NCBI RefSeq assembly: GCF_039729145.1
Contig: NZ_CP155793.1
Coordinates: 2,542,001 to 2,606,000, forward strand
DNA: 64,000 nt
Source of the DNA: Microbacterium sp. SY138
Lineage (GTDB): Bacteria; Actinomycetota; Actinomycetes; Actinomycetales; Microbacteriaceae
Reading direction: 5' to 3'
Below are positions 16,499 to 29,650 of the stretch, piece after piece; within the stretch, counting starts at the first letter, position 1, and the number at the start of each line of letters is the position of its first letter. The position numbers and the translations under genes are program-made. The notes below the pieces were generated by a model. That model was not told the DNA's origin. It saw nothing but the letters and a program-made list of their open reading frames with translations, and did not search any database.

Positions 16499-16504
16499 TA
16501 CTCT
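16499..16504 (+). promoter_or_regulatory. -10 hexamer TACTCT, leaderless ppc transcript
   Basis: TACTCT ends 6 nt before the GTG at 16511 and supports that codon as the ppc start. Confidence 0.5.
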
Positions 16505-16510
16505 CGAAGG

Positions 16511-20709
<4,199 letters not shown>

Positions 20710-20729
20710 TCCGTCCCTTCCCGCGGCGA

Positions 20730-20762
20730 AAGAGCCGCCTTCCTCTTCGGAAGGCGGCTCTT
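20730..20762. terminator. Bidirectional rho-independent terminator
   Basis: A 14-bp perfect stem, AAGAGCCGCCTTCC with GGAAGGCGGCTCTT, and a 5-nt loop between the convergent gdhA and permease genes. The A and T ends of the stem give short U-runs in both directions. Confidence 0.85.
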
Positions 20763-20781
20763 CTGCGTCACGGAGCCGTCG

Positions 20782-22209
20782 TCAGCTCTCGTCGACCGGC
20801 ACCTTGACGACCTTGTTGTACCCGGTCACCGCCTGGTTCTCGTCGAACGCGACGACCTTCTTGCGGAAGCCCTTGGTGATGATCGCGAGGTAGACGACTC
20901 CGATCGCGGTCCACACGAGGCCCCCGCGCAGAGCGTCTTCATGCAGGTTCGCCCAGAGCAGGCCGGTGAGGACCATGCCGATGCCGGGCATCACGATGAA
21001 GTTGAAGATGTCGCCGGGCGTCTTGCGACGGCCCTTGCGGATCGCGAACCAGGCGATCACCGAGATGTTGACGAACGTGAAGGCGATCAGCGCCCCGAAG
21101 TTGATCCACGCCGCGATCAGCTCCAGGGTGAACGGGATCGCCAGCAGGGAGATGGCGCCGACCAGCACGATGTTGAACGTCGGCGTGTGGGTGCGCGGGT
21201 TGATGTAGCCGAACGCCTTCTGCGGCAGCACGTTGTTGCGCCCCATCACCAACAGCATGCGCGACACCGAGGCGTGCGAGGCGAGGCCCGAGGCGAGGGT
21301 CGCGCAGAAACCGGCCGCGGTGAGCACCGCCATGAGCACGGGTCCGCCGACCAGGTTGCCGATGATCGGGAGGGTGGAGTCCTCGACGAACTGCATGTCG
21401 CCGCCGGGCGCGAACTCGTTCCAGTCGGGGAAGCGCAACTGCGTGAGGTAACCCGAGATCAGGAAGATCGCCCCGCCCAGCAGCACCGTCAACAGGATGG
21501 CCTTCGGCATGATCTTCGGATCCTTCGCCTCCTCCGCGTACATCGTGACGGCGTCGAAGCCGATGAACGAGAAGCAGACGATCGTGGCGCCCATCAGCAC
21601 CGCGCCCATCGTGGCGCCGTCGTGGAAGAACGGGGTCATCGACGCGACCGTTCCCGCCCCCTCGCCGCGCATCAGCTGGGCGATCACCATCACCACGAAC
21701 ACGGCCATGACGACGATCGAGAACACCAGGAGGATCATGTTCATGTTCGAGGTGCCGCGCATCGTGAGGTAGATGATGGTGGTGACGAGGATGCAGTACA
21801 GCACGACCCAGATCCAGCCCGGGATCTCGGGGAACAGCGCTTCGAGGTAGCTGCGGATGATGAGGCAGTTGACCATCGGCAGCAGCACGTAGTCGATCAG
21901 CGAGGTCCACCCGACCATGAACCCCAGATTCGGGTGGATCGACTCGCGCACGTACGTGTACGCCGAACCGGCACTCGGGATCGCGCTCGAGATCTTGCCG
22001 TAGCTGATCGCCGTGAAGACCATCACGACCAAGGCGACCAGGTAGGCGGCCGGTACGACGTCGTCGGTGTCACGGGCGACCATGCCGAACGTGTCGAACA
22101 CGACCGTCGGCGTCATGTATCCGAGCCCGAGCCCGACGATCGCCCACAGTCCGAGATTTCGTTTGAGCGTTCCTCCGCCGTGCGCGAGCGGCTTCGTCTT
22201 CGTGGCCAT
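20782..22209 (-). CDS. APC family amino acid/amine permease
   Basis: Secondary transporter of 475 residues with about 12 helices. The first helix has LGLWAIVGLGLGYMTPTVVF, the APC substrate-binding unwound region in the variant seen in PuuP/YfnA-like permeases, and helix 6 has FSFIGFDAVTMYAEEAKDPK, a conserved APC motif. It lies 159 bp downstream of the kinase/phospho-lyase fusion on the same strand, so it most likely imports the fusion's substrate (amino alcohol, hydroxy amino acid or polyamine). GAGGAGT stands just before the ATG at 22209. Confidence 0.88.
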   Translation of the reverse strand: MATKTKPLAHGGGTLKRNLGLWAIVGLGLGYMTPTVVFDTFGMVARDTDDVVPAAYLVALVVMVFTAISYGKISSAIPSAGSAYTYVRESIHPNLGFMVGWTSLIDYVLLPMVNCLIIRSYLEALFPEIPGWIWVVLYCILVTTIIYLTMRGTSNMNMILLVFSIVVMAVFVVMVIAQLMRGEGAGTVASMTPFFHDGATMGAVLMGATIVCFSFIGFDAVTMYAEEAKDPKIMPKAILLTVLLGGAIFLISGYLTQLRFPDWNEFAPGGDMQFVEDSTLPIIGNLVGGPVLMAVLTAAGFCATLASGLASHASVSRMLLVMGRNNVLPQKAFGYINPRTHTPTFNIVLVGAISLLAIPFTLELIAAWINFGALIAFTFVNISVIAWFAIRKGRRKTPGDIFNFIVMPGIGMVLTGLLWANLHEDALRGGLVWTAIGVVYLAIITKGFRKKVVAFDENQAVTGYNKVVKVPVDES

Positions 22210-22368
22210 GGGTACTCCTCGGGGGACAGCGCATGGGTCGGACTTCGGGTCGTCCGACGCTGAGCAACAGTATGGACCGGAGGGAATCGTCAGCGCTACG
22301 GTGAATTCGGTTCGAAATGCGCTTTTAACATTCCGAACGACGGCGGGATTCGAAGGAGACGCCCGACC

Positions 22369-25338
22369 TCACCATCCCTCGGTGAGCACGCGATCCAGCA
22401 TCGCGACGACGTGGTCGGCGCTCTCGGCGCTGAGGCACAGGGGCGGTTTGATCTTCAGCACGTTCGAGCGTTCCGAGGTCGTCAGCACGATGACCCCCAG
22501 TTCGCGCATCCGCTCGCAGATCGCCGCAGCCTCGGCGGCGGCAGGCTCCATGGTCTCGCGATCGCGCACGAGTTCGACGCCCAGGTACAACCCCTCGCCG
22601 TGGACGACGGCGTCGAGCGGATGCCGGTCCGCGAGGCCGCGCAGGCCCTCGGCGAGGCGGGCACCGATCACTGCGGCGTTGTGCTGCAGGTCGTCCTCGG
22701 CCATCGCGTCTAGCACCGCGATGCCGACCCGGCAGCTGAGCGTGCTTCCCCCCGCAGACGAGAAGAACTGTCCCTGCGTCGACAGCGCGTCCGCGATGCG
22801 CTTCGTCGTGATCACCCCGCCGATCGGATACCCGTTGCCCATCGGCTTCGCGATCGTGACGATGTCGGGCACGACGTCCGCGAGCTCGAATCCCCAGAAG
22901 GTCGATCCCATCCGCCCGAATCCGACCTGCACCTCGTCGGCGATGCACAGTCCACCCGCCGCCCTGATCTGTGCGTAGGCCCCGGCCAGGTAGCCGTCGG
23001 GGAGCACCACGCCTCCCGCGTTGCCGAGGATCGACTCGCACAGGAACGCGGCGACCTCTCGTCCCTCGTCCTGCAGCCGGTCGAGATCGGCAGCGAGATC
23101 GGCGAGGTAGTCGCCCGCCACGTCGGAGCCTCGATAGGTGCCGCGGAAGCGATTGGGGACATCGGCCACGTGCACCCAGTCCGGGCGCGTCGCGAGGGCG
23201 GAGGGATTGTCGTAGGCGCTGGTCGTGACCGCATCGCTCGCCATGGTCCAGCCGTGGTACGCCTCGCGCAGTGCGACGACCGTCCGCCGTCCGGTCGCGG
23301 CCTGGGCCAGACGGATCGCGAGGTCGACCGCCTCCGAGCCGCTGTTGACCAACAGGACGGTGTCGAGGTCGCTGCCCTCCGGCATCAGTTCGAGCAGCCG
23401 CTCGCTGTACTCCGCGAGATCGCGGAACAGGAACCGGGAGTTCGTGGCGAGGGTGCGCAGCTGGCGGTCCGCCGCATCCGCGACCTTCGGATGCGCGTGG
23501 CCGAGACCGGCGACGTTGTTCACCATGTCGATGTAGGTGCGCGCGGTGGTGTCGACCAGGTGGTGCCGCCAGCCGCGCTCGATCTGCGGCGGGTGCGCGT
23601 AGTAGCGCTCCTGCGCCGCCGCGAAGATGCGCTCACGGCGCGCCTGCTCCGCCGCCGAATCATCCCGCTGGGCGAAGGAGGGCAGCCCGAGCAGCGGCGC
23701 AGGATCTGCGGTGAGGCGGCGCCAGGCCGCGACCCGATCGGGGGCGATCAGTGCCGCTCCGTCCGCCTGGCGCTCCGGAGCGTCGTCGCGGTGGATTCCG
23801 ACGGTCAGGCGCCGCGGCTCGAACGACGCGGCAAGCCAGCCCACGGTCTCCCCCGCATCGACGGGGCGCTCGCGCCGCTCCTCCGCATCGAGACCCGAGA
23901 CCTCCAGCACCCATTCTTGGCCGTCGTCCGGACCGGTGAGGTCGAGCGCGAAGCGGGCGATCGCGCCCCGCTGCGTCACCCGTGCCTCCGTCGGTGCCAC
24001 CACCCGCACCCGAGGGCCGGGAGGCAGATGCAGTTCGGTCGCGGTCGCCCAGGTATGCCCCGGGTCCGCCTCGTCGACGGTCGCGCGGGTCAGGCGGAAC
24101 GCCCCGTACGGCATGACCGCCACAGCGGCGCCGAGGTCGAATGCATCGGCGACCAGAGCGTGCTCGACCGATTCCTCGAGCCAGCGCCCGTTGTCGAGGG
24201 CGGCAGACTCGACACCCGGATCGATCACGGCCACGCGACCGGTGAGATCCGGCAGCAGTGCGCGCAGCGGAGCCTCGTCGTCGTCCCCTGCGAGTTCGGG
24301 CGCGGAGAATCCCGGGGCGTCGATCCCGACCGCGGCGAGCACGTGCTCGGTCATCTCCACGAGCGGCAGCAGCGTCGCGGCGTCGAAGATCGCCTGCTCG
24401 CCCGCGACCCTCTCACGCGCGTAGTCGTTGTCCCCGTCGATCTCGAGCTGACGCCACCCGCTCGCCACCAGCAGGGCAGCGCGCAGCACCACGAGCGGCC
24501 AGACCGCCCTCGCCTCCGCATCGCCCAGCGGCACCTGGCGATGGAATGCCGCGATCGTCTCGATCACCCGCAGCGGCCGCTCCGGGTCGTGGTGCAGCAT
24601 CGATGCCGCGCACACCGCCAGTTCGGCGACGCGCCAACCGAGCCCGAGGTCGCCGAGGTCGAGCACCGTGCGCGGGTGCAGCCGTGCGTCGTCGCCCCGC
24701 TCGCCCATCACGTTGTCGTCCGTGAGGTCGCCGTGGATCGTCTGCACGGGGAGCCGGTCGGCGAGAGGTTCGACGGCGGCGTGCGCCTTGGTCGCGGCGC
24801 GCAGCACCCGTCCCCGAAGTGCGGCATCGGCGATCGACGGCGCGAGCGCATCGATCTGTTCGTATGCGACGCGCATGTCCCACATCTGCCGACGATCCAG
24901 CCCGGGGTGTCGGAGCGGTTCCAGCGCGCGCACGGAGGCGGCGGCGAGCGCGCCGAACTCCGCGAGCACGACGGGTGCGAGATATCCGGAACCCACCATC
25001 GGCTCGCCCGGCGCGAACTCACTGCGCCGCGCGGCGAAGCCGTTCCAGCGCTGGGTCAGCGCACCGTCGAGGCCGGGGCGCACTGCCGGTACGCGAACGC
25101 CGGCAGCGCGGTAGGCCTCGAGAGCGACATGCTGGGCGTCGCGTTCGTCGTCGCCGAACACCGGGTTGTCGATCCGCAGCACGCTCCTCGTGCCGTCTTC
25201 TGCCGTGAGCAGGAAGTTCCGGTCCTGGTTGCTGCCGAGCTCTTCCGCTGTCGCCGTGATCCCCCAGCACTCGAGCGCGATGCGCGCGGCATCGGCCGTA
25301 TCGACGTCGGGACGGACCAGGCCCACGCCCGCTGTCAT
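22369..25338 (-). CDS. Fusion of aminoglycoside-phosphotransferase-like kinase and class III aminotransferase/phospho-lyase
   Basis: Large cytosolic protein of 989 residues with three parts. Residues 1-330 are a choline/hydroxylysine-kinase-like APH domain with catalytic loop HGDLTDDN (about 203) and metal-binding motif VLDLGDLGLGWR. Residues about 345-550 are a beta-rich linker that resembles the M23-peptidase-like insert of homologous fusions but lacks recognisable zinc ligands. Residues about 560-989 are a PLP fold-type I class III domain: NSGSEAVDLAIRLAQ, CIADEVQVGFGRMG and the Schiff-base Lys in TIAKPMGNGYPIGG (about 830). In the animal homologues a kinase phosphorylates hydroxylysine and a separate class III-fold phospho-lyase removes phosphate and ammonia; the fusion suggests the same two-step route. 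The start overlaps the upstream gene's stop (ATGA reading). Ethanolamine is an alternative substrate. Confidence 0.85.
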   Translation of the reverse strand: MTAGVGLVRPDVDTADAARIALECWGITATAEELGSNQDRNFLLTAEDGTRSVLRIDNPVFGDDERDAQHVALEAYRAAGVRVPAVRPGLDGALTQRWNGFAARRSEFAPGEPMVGSGYLAPVVLAEFGALAAASVRALEPLRHPGLDRRQMWDMRVAYEQIDALAPSIADAALRGRVLRAATKAHAAVEPLADRLPVQTIHGDLTDDNVMGERGDDARLHPRTVLDLGDLGLGWRVAELAVCAASMLHHDPERPLRVIETIAAFHRQVPLGDAEARAVWPLVVLRAALLVASGWRQLEIDGDNDYARERVAGEQAIFDAATLLPLVEMTEHVLAAVGIDAPGFSAPELAGDDDEAPLRALLPDLTGRVAVIDPGVESAALDNGRWLEESVEHALVADAFDLGAAVAVMPYGAFRLTRATVDEADPGHTWATATELHLPPGPRVRVVAPTEARVTQRGAIARFALDLTGPDDGQEWVLEVSGLDAEERRERPVDAGETVGWLAASFEPRRLTVGIHRDDAPERQADGAALIAPDRVAAWRRLTADPAPLLGLPSFAQRDDSAAEQARRERIFAAAQERYYAHPPQIERGWRHHLVDTTARTYIDMVNNVAGLGHAHPKVADAADRQLRTLATNSRFLFRDLAEYSERLLELMPEGSDLDTVLLVNSGSEAVDLAIRLAQAATGRRTVVALREAYHGWTMASDAVTTSAYDNPSALATRPDWVHVADVPNRFRGTYRGSDVAGDYLADLAADLDRLQDEGREVAAFLCESILGNAGGVVLPDGYLAGAYAQIRAAGGLCIADEVQVGFGRMGSTFWGFELADVVPDIVTIAKPMGNGYPIGGVITTKRIADALSTQGQFFSSAGGSTLSCRVGIAVLDAMAEDDLQHNAAVIGARLAEGLRGLADRHPLDAVVHGEGLYLGVELVRDRETMEPAAAEAAAICERMRELGVIVLTTSERSNVLKIKPPLCLSAESADHVVAMLDRVLTEGW

Positions 25339-25961
25339 GCGCGGTGCTGCCCGCGGTGCGCGTCGCCGAGGCTCACGTCGTGGGCATGCCGCGCGAGCGA
25401 GCTGCCGTAGCGCTCGGTCAGCTGCACCATCAGGTCGGGGGTGTCCCGATCGACGCCGAAGACGTGCCCCGGGAAGTCGAGATCGGGCTGTGCCGCCGCG
25501 ATCTCCTCCTCACGGTCCGGCGAGAACAGCTGTGCGGGGTCGCCCACCGCCACCCAGCCGATCGGCACGACCGTGCCCTCCGGCAGCACGGCGCGACGGA
25601 GCACGATGGCGTTCACGCGCACCTCACAGCGCGGCCCGATCAGCGAGCCGTTGAACAGCCGCGACCCCGAGGCGAGGAACGTCTCGTCTCCCACCGTCGC
25701 ACCGGCGATGCTCGACAGCGTGCCGATCAGGGTGTGCGACCCGATGTGCACCGCATTCGCCGCCGTCGCCCGGATGAGCGCATTCTCCATCACGATGACG
25801 TGCTCGCCGAGCGTGATCGCCCCACCCTCGGCGGTGATGACGGCACCGTGCAGAACCTGGCAGCCCGGCCCGATCTCCACATCTCCGGAGACGACGGCGG
25901 TGGGGGCGATGACGGCGGTGTCATGGACGCGGGGCCGAGCCCCGAGGTGCTCGTACAACAT
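25335..25961 (-). CDS. Gamma-carbonic-anhydrase-like left-handed beta-helix protein, metal ligands apparently lost
   Basis: Hexapeptide-repeat protein of 208 residues with the register of gamma-class carbonic anhydrases (DTAVIAPTAVVSGDVEIGPG then many IG-x4 turns). By recall alignment with YrdA/Cam-type proteins, the three zinc-binding His positions (VLH, VGH, LHG) read LIR, IGT and IAG here, so zinc binding and hydration activity are doubtful. The C-terminal 60 residues are an extra tail. It is the first gene of the unit: its end overlaps the kinase/phospho-lyase fusion by 4 bp. A structural or acyl-transfer role with that enzyme is possible but unproven. TAGTCT ends 6 nt before the ATG. Confidence 0.78.
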   Translation of the reverse strand: MLYEHLGARPRVHDTAVIAPTAVVSGDVEIGPGCQVLHGAVITAEGGAITLGEHVIVMENALIRATAANAVHIGSHTLIGTLSSIAGATVGDETFLASGSRLFNGSLIGPRCEVRVNAIVLRRAVLPEGTVVPIGWVAVGDPAQLFSPDREEEIAAAQPDLDFPGHVFGVDRDTPDLMVQLTERYGSSLARHAHDVSLGDAHRGQHRA

Positions 25962-25967
25962 GCGGCC

Positions 25968-25973
25968 AGACTA
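25968..25973 (-). promoter_or_regulatory. -10 hexamer TAGTCT, leaderless transcript for the gamma-CA/fusion unit
   Basis: TAGTCT on the minus strand ends 6 nt before the ATG at 25961, the first codon of the two-gene coupled unit. Confidence 0.5.
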
Positions 25974-25996
25974 GTACCGCGGCCCCCCGTCGCGCG

Positions 25997-28900
25997 CTAC
26001 TCGGTCTTGGCCGGCTCGGGGAAGATCGCGGTGAACAGCTGCCCGACCCACTCGAGCAGCTGTGCGTCGGGGAGCGGCTCGAGACCCACCCCGACCGCCG
26101 CGGGGACGGTGGGCATCGGCACGACCAGCGCCTCTCCCCCGGCCACGAGCTTCGCCTTCGGGTAGAGCCGCTGCAGCCGCACCTTGATCGAGTCTTCGAG
26201 CCGCGCGGGCGCGATGCGCAGGTTCGAGCCCATCACGACGACGTCGGTCAGCCCGACCCGGGCAGCGCGACGGCGCAGACGCGAGATCGCCAACAGGCCT
26301 TCGACCTCTTCGGGCGGCGTGCCGTAGCGGTCGACGAGCTCTTCGACGACCAGATCGATCGCCTCATCCTTGGCGGTCGCCGCCGAGGCGGCGGAGAGCT
26401 TCTGGTAGGCCTCGAGCCGCAGCCGCTCGCTGTCGATGTAGTACTCGGGGATGCGCGCATCCAGGGGCAGTTCCAGGCGCAGCTCCTGCCCGGTCTCGAC
26501 CTCGTCCCCGCGGAACGTCGCCACGGCCTCGCCGATCATGCGCAGGTACAGGTCGAATCCGACGCCCGCGATGTGTCCGGCCTGTTCGGCGCCGAGCAGG
26601 TTGCCCGCCCCGCGCAGTTCGAGGTCCTTCAGCGCGACCTGCATGCCGGAGCCCAGGTCGTTGTTGACCGCGATGGTCTGCAGACGGTCGGCCGCGGTCT
26701 CGCTCAGCGGCTTCATCTCGTCGTACAGGAAGTACGCGTAGGCCCGCTCGCGCCCTCGTCCGACGCGGCCACGCAGCTGGTGCAGCTGACTGAGTCCGTA
26801 CTTGTCGGCGCGGTCGATGATGATCGTGTTCGCGTTCGCGATGTCGAGACCCGTCTCGATGATGGTCGTCGAGACGAGCACGTCGAACTTGCGCTCCCAG
26901 AAGTCGTCGACGACCTGCTCGAGCTGGTGCTCGCCCATCTGTCCGTGCGCGACCGCGATCCGGGCCTCGGGAACGAGTTCGGCGAGCTCGCTCGCGACGC
27001 GCTGGATCGACTGCACCCGGTTGTGCACGAAGAAGATCTGCCCTTCGCGCAGGATCTCGCGACGGATCGCCGCGGCCATCTGCTTGTCGCTGCGCGGGCC
27101 GACGAACGAGAGGATCGGGTGCCGGTCCTCCGGCGGGGTCGCCAGCGTGGACATCTCCCGGATGCCGGTGACCGCCATCTCGAGCGTGCGCGGAATCGGC
27201 GTGGCACTCATGGCGAGGATGTCGACGTTGGTCTTCATCTTCTTGAGCGCGTCCTTGTGCTCGACGCCGAACCGCTGCTCCTCGTCGATGATCATCAGGC
27301 CGAGGTCCTTGAACATCACCTGGTCGGTGAGGATGCGGTGGGTGCCGATCACCATGTCGACCGAACCCTCGAGCAGGCCTTGCAGAGTGAGACGCGCCTC
27401 CTTGTCGGTCTGGAAGCGCGACAAGGGCCGCACCTTGACAGGGAAGCCGGCGAAGCGCTCGGTGAACGTCTCGAGGTGCTGCTTCACCAGCAGCGTCGTC
27501 GGCACGAGCATCGCGACCTGCTTGCCGTCCTGGATCGCCTTGAACGCCGCACGGACCGCGACCTCGGTCTTGCCGAAGCCGACGTCGCCAGAGAGCAGCC
27601 GGTCCATCGGGATGGGCCGTTCCATGTCGGCCTTGATCTCGTCGATCGTCTGCAGCTGGTCCTGTGTCTCCGCGAACGGGAACGCCTCTTCCAACTCGCG
27701 CTGCCACGGGGTGTCCGGGCCGAACGCGTGGCCCTTCGCGCTCATGCGCGCGGAGTAGAGCTTCACGAGCTCGACCGCGATGTCGCGCACGGCCTTGCGC
27801 GCCTTGCCCTTGGCCTGCGACCAGTCGCTGCCGCCCATCTTCGAGAGCGTCGGGGCCTCGCCGCCGACGTACTTCGAGAGCAGATCGAGCTGATCCGTCG
27901 GCACGAACAGCTTGTCGCCCGGGTAGCCGCGCTTGGACGGCGCGTACTCGAGAACGAGGTAGTCGCGGATCGACTTGGTGGCGTTGCGCCCGCCGGTGGA
28001 CACCTCGCGCTGGGTCATCTCGACGAAGCGGCCGATGCCGTGGGTGGCGTGCACCACGAAGTCGCCCTGCTTGAGCTGCAGCGGGTCGACCACGTTCTTG
28101 CGCCGCGAGGCGAGCTTCTTGACGACACGCTGATCGCCGCCGATGGTCCGGCCGTAGAACTCGTTGTCGGTGAGGACGGCGAGCTTCGCCTCGGCCACCT
28201 GGAAGCCGGCCTCGACGGATCCGGTGACGAGGGTCGCGACACCGCCCTCCGGTGCGTCGGTGAGCGTCTCGACCACCCGCGCGGCCAGGCCGCGGTCGGC
28301 GAGCACGTCGCGTGCGCGATCGACCAGACCGTGACCGGCGGCGATCACGACCACCCGCCAGCCGTCGGTCACCTTCGCCTCGACGAACGAGATCGCGCCG
28401 TCGACGTTGCCGTGGAAGGAGGGGATGACGGCGGCGCCGAGGTTCGTGGCCTCCGCATCGCCCTCACCGAGCCCGGCACCGAACGGGCTGAGCCGCCACC
28501 ACACCCCGCCCCGGTCGCGCACGACCTCGCGCAGCTCGGCGATGGTCAGGAAGTCACCGGCCCCCAGATCTATGGGCGCGGAGGCGCCGGAGGTGGCGGC
28601 GCTCCAGGCGGCGTCGAGGAACTCGCGGTTGGTGTCGCCCAGGGTGATGGCGCGCGCACTCGATCGCTCGGGATCGATGACCGCCGTGGCGCTTCCCGCC
28701 GGCAGGTACTCGGCCAGCGACTTCAAGGGTCCGGCGACCGCGGGGAGCAGCGACTCCATGCCTTCGACCGGGATGCCCTCGGCCATCTTCTCGAGCATGC
28801 CCGAGATCGCCGGGAAGCCGCCGACGAGTGCGCGGGCCCGATCGCGGACCTCGGCCGTGAGCAGCAGTTCGCGGGTGGGCGGCAGGTCGACGCCGGTGAC

Positions 28901-29572
28901 ATCACCCGGAAGCGAGCGCTGGTCCGCGACGGAGAACGCACGGATCTGGTCGATCTCGTCGCCGAAGAACTCGACGCGATAGGGGTGCTCCGACGTGGGA
29001 GGGAAGACGTCGAGGATGCCGCCGCGCACCGCGAACTCGCCGCGCCGCGACACCATGTCGACGCGGGAGTACGCCCGTTCGACCAGCTGCTCGACCACGC
29101 GGTCGAGTTCGTGCCCCCGGCTGCCGACGCCGAGTTCGAGCGGGGCGATCTCGCCCAGGTTGCCGGCGATCGGCTGGAGCGCGGCCCGCACGGACGCGAC
29201 GACGACGAGCGGGTGGTCGCCCGACCACTCCGCGATCCGGCGCAGCGTCTGCAGACGCTGACCGACCGTGTCCGGGCTCGGGCTGAGCCGCTCGTGCGGC
29301 AGCGTCTCCCAGGCGGGGAACGTGAGGATGTCGGCGTCGGGCAGGTAGGCGTGCATCGCCAGCGCGAGGCTCTCCGCCCGCCTCCCGGTCGGGACGACGG
29401 CGAGGAGGGCGGCCGGGTGTCCCGCCGCCGCCCTCTTCTCGAGCAGGCCGGCGAGCGCCGGGGCGTCGAGCCCGTCGACCAGGCCGAGGTCGGCGTCGGT
29501 GCGCGCCCAGCTGAGGGCGTCACGGTACAGAGACGCCTCTTCCAAGGCGCGCAGAATCCCCGGAACAGTCAC
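25997..29572 (-). CDS. mfd: Transcription-repair coupling factor
   Basis: DNA translocase of 1191 residues that removes RNA polymerase stalled at lesions and recruits UvrA. The N-terminal UvrB-like module (to about 350), the RNA-polymerase interaction domain starting DFVVHATHGIGRFVEMTQRE (about 500), the helicase motor with GDVGFGKTEVAVRAAF (Walker A) and IIDEEQRFGV (motif II), and the C-terminal TRCF domain (ELRLELPLDARIPEYYIDSE) are all present. The length is normal. The start is GTG at 29572 with TAGTCT ending 6 nt upstream. It is divergent from a GNAT acetyltransferase. Confidence 0.96.
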   Translation of the reverse strand: MTVPGILRALEEASLYRDALSWARTDADLGLVDGLDAPALAGLLEKRAAAGHPAALLAVVPTGRRAESLALAMHAYLPDADILTFPAWETLPHERLSPSPDTVGQRLQTLRRIAEWSGDHPLVVVASVRAALQPIAGNLGEIAPLELGVGSRGHELDRVVEQLVERAYSRVDMVSRRGEFAVRGGILDVFPPTSEHPYRVEFFGDEIDQIRAFSVADQRSLPGDVTGVDLPPTRELLLTAEVRDRARALVGGFPAISGMLEKMAEGIPVEGMESLLPAVAGPLKSLAEYLPAGSATAVIDPERSSARAITLGDTNREFLDAAWSAATSGASAPIDLGAGDFLTIAELREVVRDRGGVWWRLSPFGAGLGEGDAEATNLGAAVIPSFHGNVDGAISFVEAKVTDGWRVVVIAAGHGLVDRARDVLADRGLAARVVETLTDAPEGGVATLVTGSVEAGFQVAEAKLAVLTDNEFYGRTIGGDQRVVKKLASRRKNVVDPLQLKQGDFVVHATHGIGRFVEMTQREVSTGGRNATKSIRDYLVLEYAPSKRGYPGDKLFVPTDQLDLLSKYVGGEAPTLSKMGGSDWSQAKGKARKAVRDIAVELVKLYSARMSAKGHAFGPDTPWQRELEEAFPFAETQDQLQTIDEIKADMERPIPMDRLLSGDVGFGKTEVAVRAAFKAIQDGKQVAMLVPTTLLVKQHLETFTERFAGFPVKVRPLSRFQTDKEARLTLQGLLEGSVDMVIGTHRILTDQVMFKDLGLMIIDEEQRFGVEHKDALKKMKTNVDILAMSATPIPRTLEMAVTGIREMSTLATPPEDRHPILSFVGPRSDKQMAAAIRREILREGQIFFVHNRVQSIQRVASELAELVPEARIAVAHGQMGEHQLEQVVDDFWERKFDVLVSTTIIETGLDIANANTIIIDRADKYGLSQLHQLRGRVGRGRERAYAYFLYDEMKPLSETAADRLQTIAVNNDLGSGMQVALKDLELRGAGNLLGAEQAGHIAGVGFDLYLRMIGEAVATFRGDEVETGQELRLELPLDARIPEYYIDSERLRLEAYQKLSAASAATAKDEAIDLVVEELVDRYGTPPEEVEGLLAISRLRRRAARVGLTDVVVMGSNLRIAPARLEDSIKVRLQRLYPKAKLVAGGEALVVPMPTVPAAVGVGLEPLPDAQLLEWVGQLFTAIFPEPAKTE

Positions 29573-29578
29573 CGGACA

Positions 29579-29584
29579 AGACTA
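29579..29584 (-). promoter_or_regulatory. -10 hexamer TAGTCT, leaderless mfd transcript
   Basis: TAGTCT on the minus strand ends 6 nt before the GTG start at 29572. Confidence 0.5.
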
Positions 29585-29638
29585 GTCGCGCCCACGGACA
29601 CTCCGGCCGCCGCGCCCGTCGAGGAACGCCAGCCTGCC

Positions 29639-29644
29639 TAGGCT
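29639..29644 (+). promoter_or_regulatory. -10 hexamer TAGGCT, leaderless GNAT transcript
   Basis: TAGGCT ends 6 nt before the ATG at 29651. Confidence 0.5.
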
Positions 29645-29650
29645 GTCGGG

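Noticed and set aside
25335..25961. Calling this gene a functional carbonic anhydrase
   Set aside because: The beta-helix fits but the metal-ligand positions do not appear to be His, so the enzymatic name is not supported.
26573..29641. A 1022-codon plus-strand open frame opposite mfd
   Set aside because: High G+C makes long antisense frames. The minus-strand frame encodes a full Mfd with all motifs; the plus-strand product is Arg/Asp/Val/His-rich with no recognisable domain.
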